Source of the DNA: Syntrophomonas sp. UBA5288 | GTDB taxonomy: Bacteria; Bacillota; Syntrophomonadia; Syntrophomonadales; Syntrophomonadaceae | DNA length: 6,322 nt | Reading direction: 5' to 3' | NCBI GenBank assembly: GCA_002408445.1 | Contig: DHSK01000119.1 | Location: 54,305-60,626 of the forward strand | Shown here: positions 6,286-6,322 of the stretch, in pieces | Numbering within the stretch: the stretch's first letter is position 1 | Layout: each line of letters opens with the position of its first letter | Translations under genes and position numbers: made by a program | The notes under the pieces: generated by a model | Database searches by the model: none | Seen by the model: only the letters and a program-made list of their open reading frames with translations | What the model was told of the DNA's origin: nothing

Positions 6286-6322
6286 GTAGGCCGGCCTACA
6301 GGGCGATAGCCCTTCAGGCCGG
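6286..6322. repeat. GC-rich inverted repeats after flgE, running to the window edge
   Basis: GTAGGCCGGCCTAC (6286-6299) is a perfect 14-base palindrome starting 11 bases after the flgE stop. Its right half CCGGCCT (6291-6297) also pairs exactly with AGGCCGG (6316-6322), enclosing a second stem AGGGC-GATA-GCCCT (6300-6313). AGGCCGG occurs as a direct repeat at 6288 and 6316. The structure could be a terminator stem, but any U-tract would lie beyond the window. It may also be a stability hairpin or the start of a repeat array. Confidence 0.6.

Noticed and set aside
1..6322. A new defence, mobile or metabolic system
   Set aside because: Every coding region belongs to the flagellar export and hook operon in its usual order. 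No transposase, recombinase, CRISPR repeat, nuclease or unrelated enzyme is present.

Overview
The window is a stretch of one flagellar (fla/che-type) operon, all on the + strand. It is almost fully coding, and no mobile element, CRISPR array or RNA gene is visible. The gene order (fliI, fliJ, a MotE/YlxF-like membrane protein, fliK, flgD, a small 'flagellar operon protein', flgE) is that of Firmicutes. The strong AGGAGGTG-type ribosome binding sites, the short form of FlgD and the small gene between flgD and flgE all point to the Clostridia. An anaerobe of the Syntrophomonas / Desulfotomaculum kind would fit, but that placement is a guess from gene order and style, not a search result.

Layout: 1-1230 is fliI, the export ATPase, cut at its 5' end by the window edge. 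Next come fliJ (1258-1704), a ylxF/motE-like gene (1712 or 1724 to 2296), an 81-bp spacer with a possible internal promoter, fliK (GTG at 2378, to 3853), flgD (GTG at 3864, to 4406), a 124-residue flagellar operon protein (4403-4777, overlapping flgD by 4 bases), a 79-bp structured leader, and flgE (4857-6275). The last 47 bases form strong GC-rich inverted repeats that run to the window edge.

How the genes work together: FliI and FliJ energise and gate export through the flagellar type III apparatus. FliK measures hook length and switches export specificity. FlgD caps the growing hook, and FlgE is the hook subunit. The small 4403 gene sits between hook cap and hook and probably serves hook assembly, but its role is not established. 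The YlxF-like protein is a single-pass membrane protein with a coiled coil and an MgtE-N-like tail, probably a structural or chaperone factor.

I see no new enzymatic or defence system. The points worth a second look are the RNA-level structures: a hairpin over the ribosome binding site of the small 4403 gene, two look-alike GC-rich hairpins on either side of flgE, and a possible toxin-fold-like motif in the small gene.
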